Assembly: GCF_900107745.1 (NCBI RefSeq)
Contig: NZ_FNRO01000004.1
Coordinates: forward strand, 248,001 to 312,000
Direction of reading: 5' to 3'
Origin: Variovorax sp. YR216
GTDB lineage: Bacteria; Pseudomonadota; Gammaproteobacteria; Burkholderiales; Burkholderiaceae_C
Length of the DNA: 64,000 nt
Below the pieces are notes generated by a model. It had not been told where the DNA came from and did no database searches. It saw only the letters and a list, made by a program, of their open reading frames with translations. A program made the translations under genes and the position numbers. Below are positions 53,623 through 63,388 of this stretch, one piece after another (the first letter of the stretch is position 1; every line of letters begins with the position of its first letter).

Positions 53623-54939
53623 ATGGCTTCGTCCAATCCCGACATCGTCCGCTTCCTCACCGGCATCACCACCAGCGGGACGCCGCATCTCGGCAACTAC
53701 GTGGGCTCGGTGCGGCACTCCGTGCGCTTCAGCCGCCGCCCGGATGTGCAGAGCTTCTACTTCCTCGCGGACTACCACGCGCTGATCAAGGTCGACGACC
53801 CCGCGCGCATCCAGCGCTCGACCCTGGAGATCGCCGCCACCTGGCTGGCCTGCGGGCTCGATCCCGAGCGCGTGACCTTCTACCGGCAGTCCGACATTCC
53901 CGAGATTCCCGAACTCACCTGGTTCCTGACCTGCGTGGCCGGCAAGGGCCTGCTCAACCGCGCCCACGCTTACAAGGCGCAGGTGGACAAGAACATCGCC
54001 CGGGGCGAAGACGCCGACGCGGACGTGAGCGCCGGCCTCTTCATGTACCCGGTGCTCATGGCGGCGGACATCCTGATGTTCAACGCCCACAAGGTGCCGG
54101 TGGGCCGCGACCAGGTCCAGCACATCGAGATGGCGCGCGACATGGGCGCGAGCTTCAACCATCTCTACGGCGAGCACTTCACGCTGCCCGAGGCCGAGAT
54201 CGACGACGCGGTGGCGACCTTGCCGGGCCTGGACGGCCGCAAGATGAGCAAGAGCTACGACAACACCATCCCGCTCTTCACGCCCCGTGCCAATCTGCAG
54301 AAGCTCATCGCAGGCATCGTCACCGATTCGCGCGCGCCCGGCGAGCCCAAGGAGACCGAAGGCTCTGCCCTGTTCCAGATCTACCAGGCGTTCGCCGACA
54401 ACGAGGAGACCGAGACCTTGCGCCGGGCCTTCGCCGACGGCATCGGCTGGGGCGAGGCCAAGCAGGTCCTCTTCGAGCGTATCGACCGCGAGATCGCACC
54501 GATGCGCCAGCATTACGACGAATTGATCAATGACCCGGCCCGGATCGAGGCGATCCTGCATGCCGGTGCCGAGAAGGCGCGCGCGCTGTCGAAGCCCTTC
54601 CTCACCGAGCTCCGTCACGCGGTCGGCCTGCGGAACCTGGCCTCGAGCGCCAAGCCCGCGGCGCGCAAGACGGCGAAGGTCGCGCGTCCGAGCTTCAAGC
54701 AATACAGGGAAAGCGATGGTCTCTTCTACTTCAAGTTTCTCGACGCGACGGGCGCCCAACTGGTACAAAGCCGAGGGTTCGCAACGCCGCAGGAGGCCGG
54801 CCGCGCCATCGCCACGCTGAAGCACGAGCGCGGCGCTGCGCTGGCTCTGCTTGCCGAGCAACTCGAACCCATGGACGACAAGGGAGTGAGCGCGGCATCC
54901 GCCGCGCTGGAGGCACTGGCCGCCGAAGCGGCCGAGTGA
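53623..54939 (+). CDS. trpS: Tryptophanyl-tRNA synthetase with C-terminal extension
   Basis: This class I aminoacyl-tRNA synthetase of 438 residues charges tRNA-Trp. The HIGH-type motif is TTSGTPHLGNYVGS and the KMSKS loop is GRKMSKSYDN; PVLMAADILMF and VPVGRDQVQHIE complete the catalytic domain (about 1-340). E. coli TrpS has 334 residues; the extra 90 or so here contain RPSFKQYRESDGLFYFKF and SRGFATPQEAGRAIATLK, which look like a YegP/DUF1508 repeat. That extension occurs in other Burkholderiales as far as I know; its function is unclear. Confidence 0.95.
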   Translation: MASSNPDIVRFLTGITTSGTPHLGNYVGSVRHSVRFSRRPDVQSFYFLADYHALIKVDDPARIQRSTLEIAATWLACGLDPERVTFYRQSDIPEIPELTWFLTCVAGKGLLNRAHAYKAQVDKNIARGEDADADVSAGLFMYPVLMAADILMFNAHKVPVGRDQVQHIEMARDMGASFNHLYGEHFTLPEAEIDDAVATLPGLDGRKMSKSYDNTIPLFTPRANLQKLIAGIVTDSRAPGEPKETEGSALFQIYQAFADNEETETLRRAFADGIGWGEAKQVLFERIDREIAPMRQHYDELINDPARIEAILHAGAEKARALSKPFLTELRHAVGLRNLASSAKPAARKTAKVARPSFKQYRESDGLFYFKFLDATGAQLVQSRGFATPQEAGRAIATLKHERGAALALLAEQLEPMDDKGVSAASAALEALAAEAAE

Positions 54940-55009
54940 AGGATGATTTGAGAGAAAGCAACGCGCGGCGAGGGGCACGACCCGGACCGCGCACACCGTG
55001 AGAAAACCC

Positions 55010-55606
55010 ATGAGTATCTACGTCATCGACGACCACCCCCTGATGCGCGACGCCATCGTGATGGTGCTGCGCCGCCTCCGTCCGGCCGAGACCATCGTCG
55101 AGCTCGAACGCCTCGACAAGCTTTCCGCCGCGGTCAAGCAATACGGGGCACCGGGCCTTTTCTGCCTTGACCTGAAACTCCCCGACATCACCGGCGTTTC
55201 CGGCGTGGTCGCAGTGAAGCACGACTATCCGGAAGTGCCGATCGCGGTCTACTCGGCATCGCCGTCGGCCGACATGGAAGAGGCCTGCATCGAGGCCGGC
55301 GCGGACACCTACATCGAGAAGTCCGCCAGCTCGGCCGAGCTCACCGCGGCGCTGCGCGGCCTGCTGATGGCCGACACCGAAGCCGAAGAACCGGTCACGG
55401 CGACCAGCAACAAGCTGTCGAAGCGCCAGACCCAGCTGATCGCCATGCTCGACCAGGGCATGAGCAACCGCGACATCGCGACGGAGCTGGACATCAGCGA
55501 GCACACCGTGAAGGTGCACCTGTGGCGCCTGTTCCGCCGGCTGGGTGTGAAGAGCCGCACGCAGGCCCTTCACCACGCCCGCACGAACGGCCTCCTGTCC
55601 GGCTAG
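55010..55606 (+). CDS. NarL/LuxR-type response regulator
   Basis: This 198-residue two-component regulator has a receiver domain (residues 1-118) with acidic pair Asp7/Asp8 and phospho-acceptor Asp54 (CLDLKLPDITG), and a LuxR helix-turn-helix at about 135-195 (KLSKRQTQLIAMLDQGMSNRDIATELDISEHTVKVHLWRLF, read in parts). The ATG at 55010 is preferred to a GTG at 54998. A kinase gene converges from the other side across a dispersed repeat, and the two are likely partners. Confidence 0.93.
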   Translation: MSIYVIDDHPLMRDAIVMVLRRLRPAETIVELERLDKLSAAVKQYGAPGLFCLDLKLPDITGVSGVVAVKHDYPEVPIAVYSASPSADMEEACIEAGADTYIEKSASSAELTAALRGLLMADTEAEEPVTATSNKLSKRQTQLIAMLDQGMSNRDIATELDISEHTVKVHLWRLFRRLGVKSRTQALHHARTNGLLSG

Positions 55607-55615
55607 CCGGGTACA

Positions 55616-55697
55616 CCCCCAGGCTCGCGCACTTCGTGTCGCTCTCCACCCCCTTGCAGGGGGCGCTCCCGGCGGCCCGGCCAAGCCGGTTCCGCGG
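55616..55697 (-). repeat. Dispersed intergenic repeat, copy 5
   Basis: This full-length reverse-oriented copy (CCCCCAGGCTCGCGCACTTCG, CCCCCTTGCAGGGGG, CCGGCCAAGCCGGTTCCGCGG) fills the gap between the ends of the convergent response regulator and kinase genes, beginning 10 bp after the regulator stop. The location fits a bidirectional transcript end. Confidence 0.85.
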
Positions 55698-55718
55698 GAG
55701 CCCTGGCATTTCGGCCTC

Positions 55719-57155
55719 TTAACCTACCGCGCCTGAGATTCGGGTTTGGGCCTGGCTCTCATCCGCGTCGTGCAACGCGACGCGGAACACGCTGCCTTTG
55801 CCCAGGCGTGACCGCACGCTGACCGGATGACCCAGTGCGTGCGACAGGCGCGCGACGATGGCGAGGCCAAGGCCGAAGCCGTCCGACGTGCCGGCATGGT
55901 CGGCCACCTTGTAGAACTCCAGGAACACGTCGCGCAGGTGTTCCCGGGCAATACCGATGCCGGTGTCCCAGACCTCCACCCGCAAGCCGTCGCGCGTCTG
56001 CCTTGACGCCAGCAGCACGCCGCCCTCGGCGGTGTACTTGATCGCGTTGGCGAGCAGGTTGCCGATCATGCGGCGCACGCGGATCGGATCGGTGAGCACC
56101 GTCCCCGGCGTCACGTGCATGCGGAAGGTCAGACCCTTGGCTTCCGCGACCGGGCGGTATTGCAGTTCGAGATCGTGCAGCAGCTGGGCCACATCGACCC
56201 GCTCGATGTGCAGCCGAACCTGGCCCGAATCGATACGCGCAAGGTCGAACAGCGAGTCGAAGAGCGCATTCACCGCGTGCGTGGCACGCACGATCTTCGG
56301 CGCGATCTCGGCCACCAGCTCGGGCTCATTGCGCAGCCAGTCGGCGTAGAGCGACAGGGCGAGCACCGGCTGGCGCATGTCGTGCGCGGCGCTCGCGAGG
56401 AAGCGGTTCTTCATCGCCACCGCCGACACGGCCGCCTGGCGCTGCTGGGTGAGCGAATTGATCAGGATGTGGTTGTGGAACAGCAGCTCGAAGCTGTTGC
56501 GCGCCGTCTCGTGGATGCGCCGGCCCGCGCGCAGCAGCAGCCACCAGTGCAGGCCCGGCAGCATCAGGAAGCCGTAGTGGAAATGCGGCTTCTCGAAATT
56601 CAGCTCAATCATCCGCAGCGCGATCGCCGCGAGCATCGTGAAGAACAGCGTGTTCACGTAGCGCTTGAGCAGCGGCGGATGCAGCGCCAGCCCGTTGAGC
56701 GGGAACGTCGCGACCCCCGCAACGATGAGCCAGCTCATGAACTGGTTCACCAGCGGCGTGCGCTCGAAGAAGATCAGGATCGACAGGCCCCAGGCGAACG
56801 CGCTGGTACTCCAGAGAAAGCGGTAATGGTCGACGAAGTACTGCTGGGCCGCCGAATCACGGTCGGCATAGTGGCGCGCATAGATCTGCTCGCCCCAGAT
56901 ACGGCAGGCGGTGGCCGCGATGCCGATGCAAAGCCAGACCATGAGCTGCCAGACGGGCACATGCCCCCAACTCAAGCCGACCATCGCGGGCATCAGCGCT
57001 GCGGCCAGCAGGTACGAGCCGCGCGAGGCCCGCATCAGGCTTCGGATCAGCTCACCGCGAACCCACGGTTCGGCCTCGTCGGCGGACGCCGGAGCCGGCG
57101 TGAGGCTGGCAAAGGACGAGTTGCCCAGGCCCGCAAACGACGAATTTCCCATCAT
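55719..57155 (-). CDS. Membrane sensor histidine kinase
   Basis: This 478-residue kinase has about five or six transmembrane helices in residues 45-200, a cytoplasmic HisKA domain with the phospho-acceptor His near residue 258 (ASAAHDMRQPVLAL) and a HATPase_c domain (NLLANAIKYTAEGG, VWDTGIGIA, GFGLGLAI). The AAHDMRQP form of the H-box is that of the kinases with a 7TMR-like or MASE-like sensor common in betaproteobacteria. The N-terminus repeats GNSSFA twice. Two adjacent ATGs could start it. It is convergent with, and probably the partner of, the response regulator at 55010. Confidence 0.92.
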   Translation of the reverse strand: MMGNSSFAGLGNSSFASLTPAPASADEAEPWVRGELIRSLMRASRGSYLLAAALMPAMVGLSWGHVPVWQLMVWLCIGIAATACRIWGEQIYARHYADRDSAAQQYFVDHYRFLWSTSAFAWGLSILIFFERTPLVNQFMSWLIVAGVATFPLNGLALHPPLLKRYVNTLFFTMLAAIALRMIELNFEKPHFHYGFLMLPGLHWWLLLRAGRRIHETARNSFELLFHNHILINSLTQQRQAAVSAVAMKNRFLASAAHDMRQPVLALSLYADWLRNEPELVAEIAPKIVRATHAVNALFDSLFDLARIDSGQVRLHIERVDVAQLLHDLELQYRPVAEAKGLTFRMHVTPGTVLTDPIRVRRMIGNLLANAIKYTAEGGVLLASRQTRDGLRVEVWDTGIGIAREHLRDVFLEFYKVADHAGTSDGFGLGLAIVARLSHALGHPVSVRSRLGKGSVFRVALHDADESQAQTRISGAVG

Positions 57156-57183
57156 GGCAATACTGGTCCCTTGTCAGTCAGGC

Positions 57184-57206
57184 ACAAAAAAGCCCCTCGC
57201 GGGGCC
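57184..57206 (-). terminator. Rho-independent terminator (second of two after the tRNA)
   Basis: On the minus strand GGCCCC-GCGA-GGGGC is followed by TTTTTTG. It lies about 140 bp beyond the tRNA terminator and just before the histidine kinase start. The DNA between the two terminators (57207-57344) holds no convincing gene. Confidence 0.75.
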
Positions 57207-57344
57207 ATGAAAGCGGCTGCCTCTGCCAACCTGCAGCGGGCTGCCGAGCGTTCGATCTTAATTCGCTGTGCGAAATGTCTTGCTTCGATTCTTCCCCGAT
57301 GCGTCGCATGCACACAACGTGCCGCCAGGCGGCAAGGAATCGCG

Positions 57345-57378
57345 CGGACAAAAGAAAACGGGCCACTGGGGCCCGTTT
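57345..57378 (-). terminator. Rho-independent terminator of tRNA-Ser
   Basis: On the minus strand ACGGGCC-CCAGT-GGCCCGT is followed by TTTCTTTTG. It begins about 35 bp after the tRNA 3-prime end and would end a serS-tRNA or tRNA transcript. Confidence 0.8.
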
Positions 57379-57412
57379 GATCTTGGCTGGACCAGAGCGA
57401 TCGCCAAGTTGC

Positions 57413-57503
57413 TGGAGGAGAGGGAGGGATTCGAACCCTCGGTGGGCTATGAACCCACGCCTGATTTCGAGTCAGGTACATTAGACCACTCTGCCACCTC
57501 TCC
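57413..57503 (-). tRNA. tRNA-Ser (anticodon CGA)
   Basis: The 91-nt gene on the minus strand starts GGAGAGGTGGCAGAGTGGT and ends CCTCTCC-T-CCA, with CCA encoded. The acceptor stem GGAGAGG/CCTCTCC, the anticodon arm CCTGA-CTCGAAA-TCAGG (anticodon CGA at 57467-57469), a long variable arm CGTGGGTTCATAGCCCAC and the T-loop GGTTCGAATCC are all present, the class II shape of serine tRNAs. It decodes UCG. It lies 48 bp behind serS. Confidence 0.95.
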
Positions 57504-57551
57504 GGTGTTGGTCGAGCCCGCGATTCTAGCAGAGCTTCGACCGGTTTTTTC

Positions 57552-58892
<1,341 letters not shown>

Positions 58893-58942
58893 TTAGGTGC
58901 GCGTGCATCGTGATCCCCTGACACATACATCAAGGAGCCGAC

Positions 58943-59353
58943 ATGGAAGCCTATCTGACCTTCAACGGCAACGCGGCCGAGGCGCTGGCGTTCTACGCAA
59001 AGTGCCTGGGCGGCAAGATCGAATTCAGCATGACCTTCGCGGAGAGCCCCATGGGCGCGCAGACGCCCGACAACTACAAGGACAAGATCATGCACGCCAC
59101 GCTGACCGCACGCGGCCAGAAACTGATGGCATCCGACGCCCCGCCCGACTACAAGTTCGAGGGCTACAAGGGCTTCTCGCTGTCGGTGCAGGCCAAGGAC
59201 GTGAAGGAAGGCGAACAGCTGTTCAGCGCGCTCTCCGCCGGCGGCAAGGTCACGATGCCCTATGCGGCGACCTTCTGGTCGCCGGGCTTCGGGATGCTCG
59301 AAGACAAGTTCGGCGTGCCGTGGATGATCAACGTGGATCATCCGCCGGCCTGA
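58943..59353 (+). CDS. VOC family protein (PhnB-like)
   Basis: This 136-residue protein of the vicinal oxygen chelate/glyoxalase fold, PhnB/3-demethylubiquinone-9 methyltransferase-like branch, shows LTFNGNAAEALAFYAKCLGG, IMHATLTARGQKLMASD and FWSPGFGMLEDKFGVPWMIN, all typical. Metal ligands of true glyoxalases are not obvious, as usual in PhnB-type members, so no reaction is assigned. It is divergent from serS with 59 bp between starts. Confidence 0.9.
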   Translation: MEAYLTFNGNAAEALAFYAKCLGGKIEFSMTFAESPMGAQTPDNYKDKIMHATLTARGQKLMASDAPPDYKFEGYKGFSLSVQAKDVKEGEQLFSALSAGGKVTMPYAATFWSPGFGMLEDKFGVPWMINVDHPPA

Positions 59354-59365
59354 TCGGCCAGCCCT

Positions 59366-60328
59366 TCAGGCGAGCGTGGCGGGATCCACGTTCGCGCCGC
59401 AGACGATGAGGCAAAGCTTCTCGCCGTCGCGCGGAACATAGGTGCCGCTCTGCAGCGCCGCCAGCGGCAGCGCTGCAGCCGGTTCGACGGCGAGCTTCAG
59501 TTCCTTCCAAAGCCAGAGCTGCGCCGAGCGGATCGCTTCGTCCGTCAGCAGCAGCGCTTCGGGCATATGGCGCTGGGCGATGTCCCACGCAATGCTCCCG
59601 ATGCGCCGCGCGCCGAGCGAGTCGGCCGCGATGCCGCCGACTTCGACATCCACCGGCTCGCCGGCCCTGCGCGCCTCGAACAACGTCGGCGCACGCTCGG
59701 GCTCCAGCGCCACCACGCGGGCGCGTGCCTCGAACCACGCGGCCAGGCCGCCGATCAGACCGCCACCGCCGACGCTGACAAGCACCGAATCCGGCGTGCC
59801 GCCCTGCTGTTCGATCTCGAGCCCCAACGTGCCGGCACCTGCAACGACTTCGGGCTGGTCATAGGCGTGCGTCAGCAACGCGCCCGTCTCGCGCTGTCGC
59901 TCGAGGCACGCGGCCAATGCATCGGCGTACGCATCGCCGCCGACCACCACCTGCGCACCCAGCGAACGAAGCCGCGCACGCTTGGCCTCGGAAGACACAT
60001 TCGGCAGGAAGACTTCGCAATGCACCCCGAGCGCCTGCGCCGCAGCCGCCGTCGCGATGCCTGCATTGCCGCCCGAAGCGACGATCACGCCACTGGCCGG
60101 AATGTCATGGGCCAGCAGCCGGTTCATCATGCCCCGTGCCTTGAAGCTGCCGCTGATCTGAAGCTGCTCCAGCTTCAACCAGACCTCGGCATTGCGAGCC
60201 GCGAGACCCAGCGCGGCGCCCTCAAGCTTCCAGAGCGGCGTCTCGCGCAGGAATCCCGGTGCGCGTTCGCGCGCACGCTTGGCCGCCGCCTCGATGTCCC
60301 CGCGCCAGTCGACCGCGCCGCCTGTCAC
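59366..60328 (-). CDS. PLP-dependent threonine/serine dehydratase-like enzyme
   Basis: This 320-residue fold-type II PLP enzyme shows the PLP lysine in [11 protein letters not shown], the phosphate loop [15 protein letters not shown] and the substrate-binding ASGGNAGIA (SGNAG-like). The absence of an ACT domain points to a catabolic TdcB/SRY-like dehydratase or racemase rather than biosynthetic IlvA. The GTG start overlaps the ispH stop (GTGA). Substrate (Thr, Ser or a hydroxy-amino acid) is not certain. Confidence 0.9.
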   Translation of the reverse strand: MTGGAVDWRGDIEAAAKRARERAPGFLRETPLWKLEGAALGLAARNAEVWLKLEQLQISGSFKARGMMNRLLAHDIPASGVIVASGGNAGIATAAAAQALGVHCEVFLPNVSSEAKRARLRSLGAQVVVGGDAYADALAACLERQRETGALLTHAYDQPEVVAGAGTLGLEIEQQGGTPDSVLVSVGGGGLIGGLAAWFEARARVVALEPERAPTLFEARRAGEPVDVEVGGIAADSLGARRIGSIAWDIAQRHMPEALLLTDEAIRSAQLWLWKELKLAVEPAAALPLAALQSGTYVPRDGEKLCLIVCGANVDPATLA

Positions 60329-61290
60329 GAGATATGCCCCGGCGCAGGAATGTCTTCGAGCTTGAGCCCCTTGGGCAGCGGGAACTTGAGCGTCTCCTGG
60401 ATGCCGTTCATCTTGCGCACCGACACCGCACCGAGCGCCTTGATCCGATCGATCACCTCGCGCACCAGCACCTCCGGCGCCGAAGCGCCCGCCGTCAGGC
60501 CGACTCGGGACTTGCCTTCGAACCACTCGGGCCGGAGTTCCGAGGCCGAATCGACCATGTAGCTCTCGGTCCCCAGACGCTGCGCCAGTTCGCGCAGGCG
60601 GTTGCTGTTGGAACTGGTGGGGCTGCCGACGACGATCACGAGATCCACTTGCGGACTGAGCAGCTTCACCGCGTCCTGGCGGTTCTGCGTCGCATAGCAG
60701 ATGTCCTGCTGCTTGGGCTCGCGCACCTTGGGGAAGCGCGCGCGCACCGCGGCGGAAATCTCGGCTGCATCGTCGACCGACAGCGTGGTCTGCGTGACAA
60801 CTGCCAGCTTCTCCGTCTGCGAAGGCGCCACGCGCGCGACGTCTTCCACGTCCTCCACCAGATGGATGCCGCTGGAGAGCTGGCCCATCGTGCCTTCGAC
60901 TTCCGGATGTCCCTTGTGGCCGATCATGATGAACTCGTAGCCTTCCTTGGCCAGCTTCGCCACCTCGACGTGGACCTTGGTCACCAGCGGGCAGGTGGCA
61001 TCGAAGATCTCGAAGCCGCGCGCACGCGCTTCGGCCTGCACCGCCTTGCTGACGCCATGCGCGCTGAACACCAGCGTCGCACCCGGCGGCACTTCGCCGA
61101 GGTCCTCGATGAAGACCGCGCCCTTGGCCTTGAGCTCGTTGACCACGAAGGTGTTGTGAACGATCTCGTGGCGCACGTAGATCGGCGCGCCGAACTTCGC
61201 GATGGCGCGTTCGACGATCTCGATCGCGCGATCCACGCCCGCGCAGAAGCCGCGCGGCTCTGCCAGGATGACTTCTTCGACCCGGCTCAC
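60325..61290 (-). CDS. ispH: 4-hydroxy-3-methylbut-2-enyl diphosphate reductase
   Basis: This 321-residue iron-sulfur enzyme makes IPP and DMAPP in the last step of the MEP isoprenoid pathway. The three cluster cysteines are in [16 protein letters not shown] and [10 protein letters not shown]; the acid/base and binding motifs [19 protein letters not shown] and [13 protein letters not shown] are all present. GTG start overlapping the slpA stop by three bases. The pair slpA-ispH is conserved in many proteobacteria. Confidence 0.96.
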   Translation of the reverse strand: MSRVEEVILAEPRGFCAGVDRAIEIVERAIAKFGAPIYVRHEIVHNTFVVNELKAKGAVFIEDLGEVPPGATLVFSAHGVSKAVQAEARARGFEIFDATCPLVTKVHVEVAKLAKEGYEFIMIGHKGHPEVEGTMGQLSSGIHLVEDVEDVARVAPSQTEKLAVVTQTTLSVDDAAEISAAVRARFPKVREPKQQDICYATQNRQDAVKLLSPQVDLVIVVGSPTSSNSNRLRELAQRLGTESYMVDSASELRPEWFEGKSRVGLTAGASAPEVLVREVIDRIKALGAVSVRKMNGIQETLKFPLPKGLKLEDIPAPGHIS

Positions 61291-61745
61291 AGCACGCCGA
61301 TCAGCTTGACCTCGAAGGTCACCGGCTGACCTGCGAGCGGATGGTTGAAATCGAAGCGCACCGCGGTCTCGTTCGACTCGATCACCGCGCCGGCGTAGCT
61401 GCCAGTGCCGTCCGGCGTCGGGAACTGCACCACGTCGCCGACCGCGTACTGCTCGTCCGGATCGCCCATCTGCGCAAGCAGCTTGCGCGCGACCCACTGC
61501 TGCATGTCGGGATTGCGTTCGCCGAAGGCCGCACCGGCCGGCAATTCGAAGGTGGCGTGCGTGCCCTCCTCCAGGCCGATCAGCCGCTGCTCGACCGCGG
61601 GCGAAAGCTCCCCGGTGCCCAGTGACAGCGTGGCGGGCTTGTCGTTGAAGGTGTTGATGATGTCGCCCGCAGGACCGGCAAGGCGGTAGTGCAGGGTGAG
61701 GAAGGAACCGGCCGTGACGACGGCGGGCTGGGTGTTCGAAGACAA
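61287..61745 (-). CDS. slpA: FKBP-type peptidyl-prolyl isomerase (SlpA/SlyD-like)
   Basis: This 152-residue FKBP with an inserted-flap chaperone domain has [35 protein letters not shown] and [18 protein letters not shown]; no His-rich metal tail as in SlyD. It catalyses proline isomerisation and assists folding. It is the first gene of slpA-ispH-dehydratase. Start ATG at 61745, 65 bp from radC, which diverges from it. Confidence 0.92.
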   Translation of the reverse strand: MSSNTQPAVVTAGSFLTLHYRLAGPAGDIINTFNDKPATLSLGTGELSPAVEQRLIGLEEGTHATFELPAGAAFGERNPDMQQWVARKLLAQMGDPDEQYAVGDVVQFPTPDGTGSYAGAVIESNETAVRFDFNHPLAGQPVTFEVKLIGVL

Positions 61746-61810
61746 GGTGGGAGGCCGCTATAGACTGAAGGGCGTATTTTAGGGAGAGGGGCCACGACCC
61801 CGTGCAAGCC

Positions 61811-62488
61811 ATGTCATTCAAGGACCTGATCGAGGAATCGCGGCCGCGCGAGAAGCTCATGGAATTCGGTGCCGGCGCGCTCGCCGACGCGGAGCTGGTG
61901 GCCCTGCTGCTGCGCACCGGCATCCGGGGCAAGAACGTGCTGCAGCTGGCGCAGGAGCTCCTCGAAGCGTTCGGCGGCATCTCCGGGCTGCTGCATGCGG
62001 GGCTCGACGATCTCAAGCGAATCAAGGGCCTCGGCGGCACGGCCAAGCGCGCGGAGCTCGCCGCCGTTCTCGAACTGGCTCGACGCGCCATGGCCGAGGG
62101 CCTGAAGGAGAGCCCGGTGTTCGATACCCCGGAAGCCGTGAAGCAATACCTGCAGCTTCATCTCTCGGCCAAGCCGCACGAGGTCTTGGCGGCGCTCTTC
62201 CTGGACGCGCGGCATCGCCTGATTGCGATGGAGGAGCTTTTCCGCGGCACGCTGACGCAGACCAGCGTCTACCCGCGCGAGGTGGTGGTCCGATCGCTGC
62301 ACCATGGCGCCGCCGCGGTGGTGCTGGCCCACAACCACCCGAGCGGTTGCACCGAACCCTCGCGCGCCGACGAGTTGTTGACCCAGACGCTCAGGAGCGC
62401 CCTCGCGATCGTCGACGTGCGGGTGCTCGACCACATGGTCGTCGGCCGCGGCCACACGCTCTCGATGGCCGAGCGCGGGCTGATCTGA
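61811..62488 (+). CDS. radC: RadC family protein (JAB1/MPN+ DNA-repair-associated)
   Basis: This 225-residue protein has a helix-hairpin-helix in the N-terminal part ([23 protein letters not shown]) and the MPN+ metal motif [15 protein letters not shown] in the C-terminal part (His, His and Asp in place). The biochemical role of RadC is still unclear in spite of the name. The ATG at 61811 gives [16 protein letters not shown], the usual RadC opening; a GTG nine bases earlier is possible. Confidence 0.94.
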   Translation: MSFKDLIEESRPREKLMEFGAGALADAELVALLLRTGIRGKNVLQLAQELLEAFGGISGLLHAGLDDLKRIKGLGGTAKRAELAAVLELARRAMAEGLKESPVFDTPEAVKQYLQLHLSAKPHEVLAALFLDARHRLIAMEELFRGTLTQTSVYPREVVVRSLHHGAAAVVLAHNHPSGCTEPSRADELLTQTLRSALAIVDVRVLDHMVVGRGHTLSMAERGLI

Positions 62489-62716
62489 CCAGCCGTCGAT
62501 CGAGAACTTCTTCGCGAAGCTCACAGGATTCCGGGATGGCAACTCGCAGAAATCTGCAAAAGTTCGCCCGACCTGATCCCGAGCCTGCCGCTCTGCATTG
62601 CTCGGCGTCGGGGCGTCGAAGTCGAGCAGGGCACGGCCTGCTCGAAGTAGGCGGTGAACACGGTCCGCGCGGTTGCGACAGAATGCCTGATTCACCATGA
62701 CAAGCCGGGACTGATT

Positions 62717-63388
62717 GTGGAAGACATCCTGATCGTCGACGACGACCACGCCGTCCGCGAGCGCCTGGAGCGCGTGGCCGCCGCGGCCGCGCCCCGCGCG
62801 CGTTGCGCGATGGCCGGGTCGCTCGCCGAAGCGCGCGAGCGGCTCGCCAGCACGAAGTACGACCTCGCCCTCCTCGACGTCGGCCTGCCCGACGGCAGCG
62901 GGCTCGACCTGCTGCCGTGGATGCAGGCCCACACCCCCGAGGTCGATGCGGTGGTGGTCTCCAGCCTGGGCGACGACGCCACCGTGCTGCAGGCGATCCG
63001 CGGCGGCGCGGTGGGCTACCTGCTGAAGAACGGCAGCGACACCGAGCTCGAACTCTCCCTCGGCAGCATGCAGCGCGGCGGTGCACCGATCGATCCGGTG
63101 ATCGCCCGCCGCATCCTCAAGCTCATGGCCGCGCCGAAGCCGACATCAACGGCACTTGCTACCATCGCCCACGCGCCGGTTCCGGCGGCAACCGCTGAAC
63201 TGAGCGAGCGCGAGATGGATGTGCTGCGACTGGTCGCACAGGGCCACAGCAATCGCGAGATCGCCCAAAGCCTGACTCTGTCGATCAACACCGTCGAATG
63301 CCACGCCAAGAACATCTACCGCAAGCTCGCCGTGCGGTCCCGTTCCGGCGCGGTGTACAGCGCACGGGCGCAAGGCCTGCTGCCCTGA
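62717..63388 (+). CDS. LuxR/NarL-type response regulator
   Basis: This 223-residue regulator has a receiver with acidic residues Asp8-Asp10 and phospho-acceptor Asp54 (ALLDVGLPDGSG), a linker, and a C-terminal LuxR DNA-binding domain (ELSEREMDVLRLVAQGHSNREIAQSLTLSINTVECHAKNIYRKL, read in parts). The GTG at 62717 with GGGA upstream is preferred to a longer form. The stop overlaps the kinase frame that follows (CTGA). The 228 bp before it hold no gene. Confidence 0.9.
   Translation: MEDILIVDDDHAVRERLERVAAAAAPRARCAMAGSLAEARERLASTKYDLALLDVGLPDGSGLDLLPWMQAHTPEVDAVVVSSLGDDATVLQAIRGGAVGYLLKNGSDTELELSLGSMQRGGAPIDPVIARRILKLMAAPKPTSTALATIAHAPVPAATAELSEREMDVLRLVAQGHSNREIAQSLTLSINTVECHAKNIYRKLAVRSRSGAVYSARAQGLLP

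Noticed and set aside
57178..57366. Small protein of 62 codons between the two terminators after tRNA-Ser
   Set aside because: It runs through a terminator stem, has no ribosome site and no familiar sequence.
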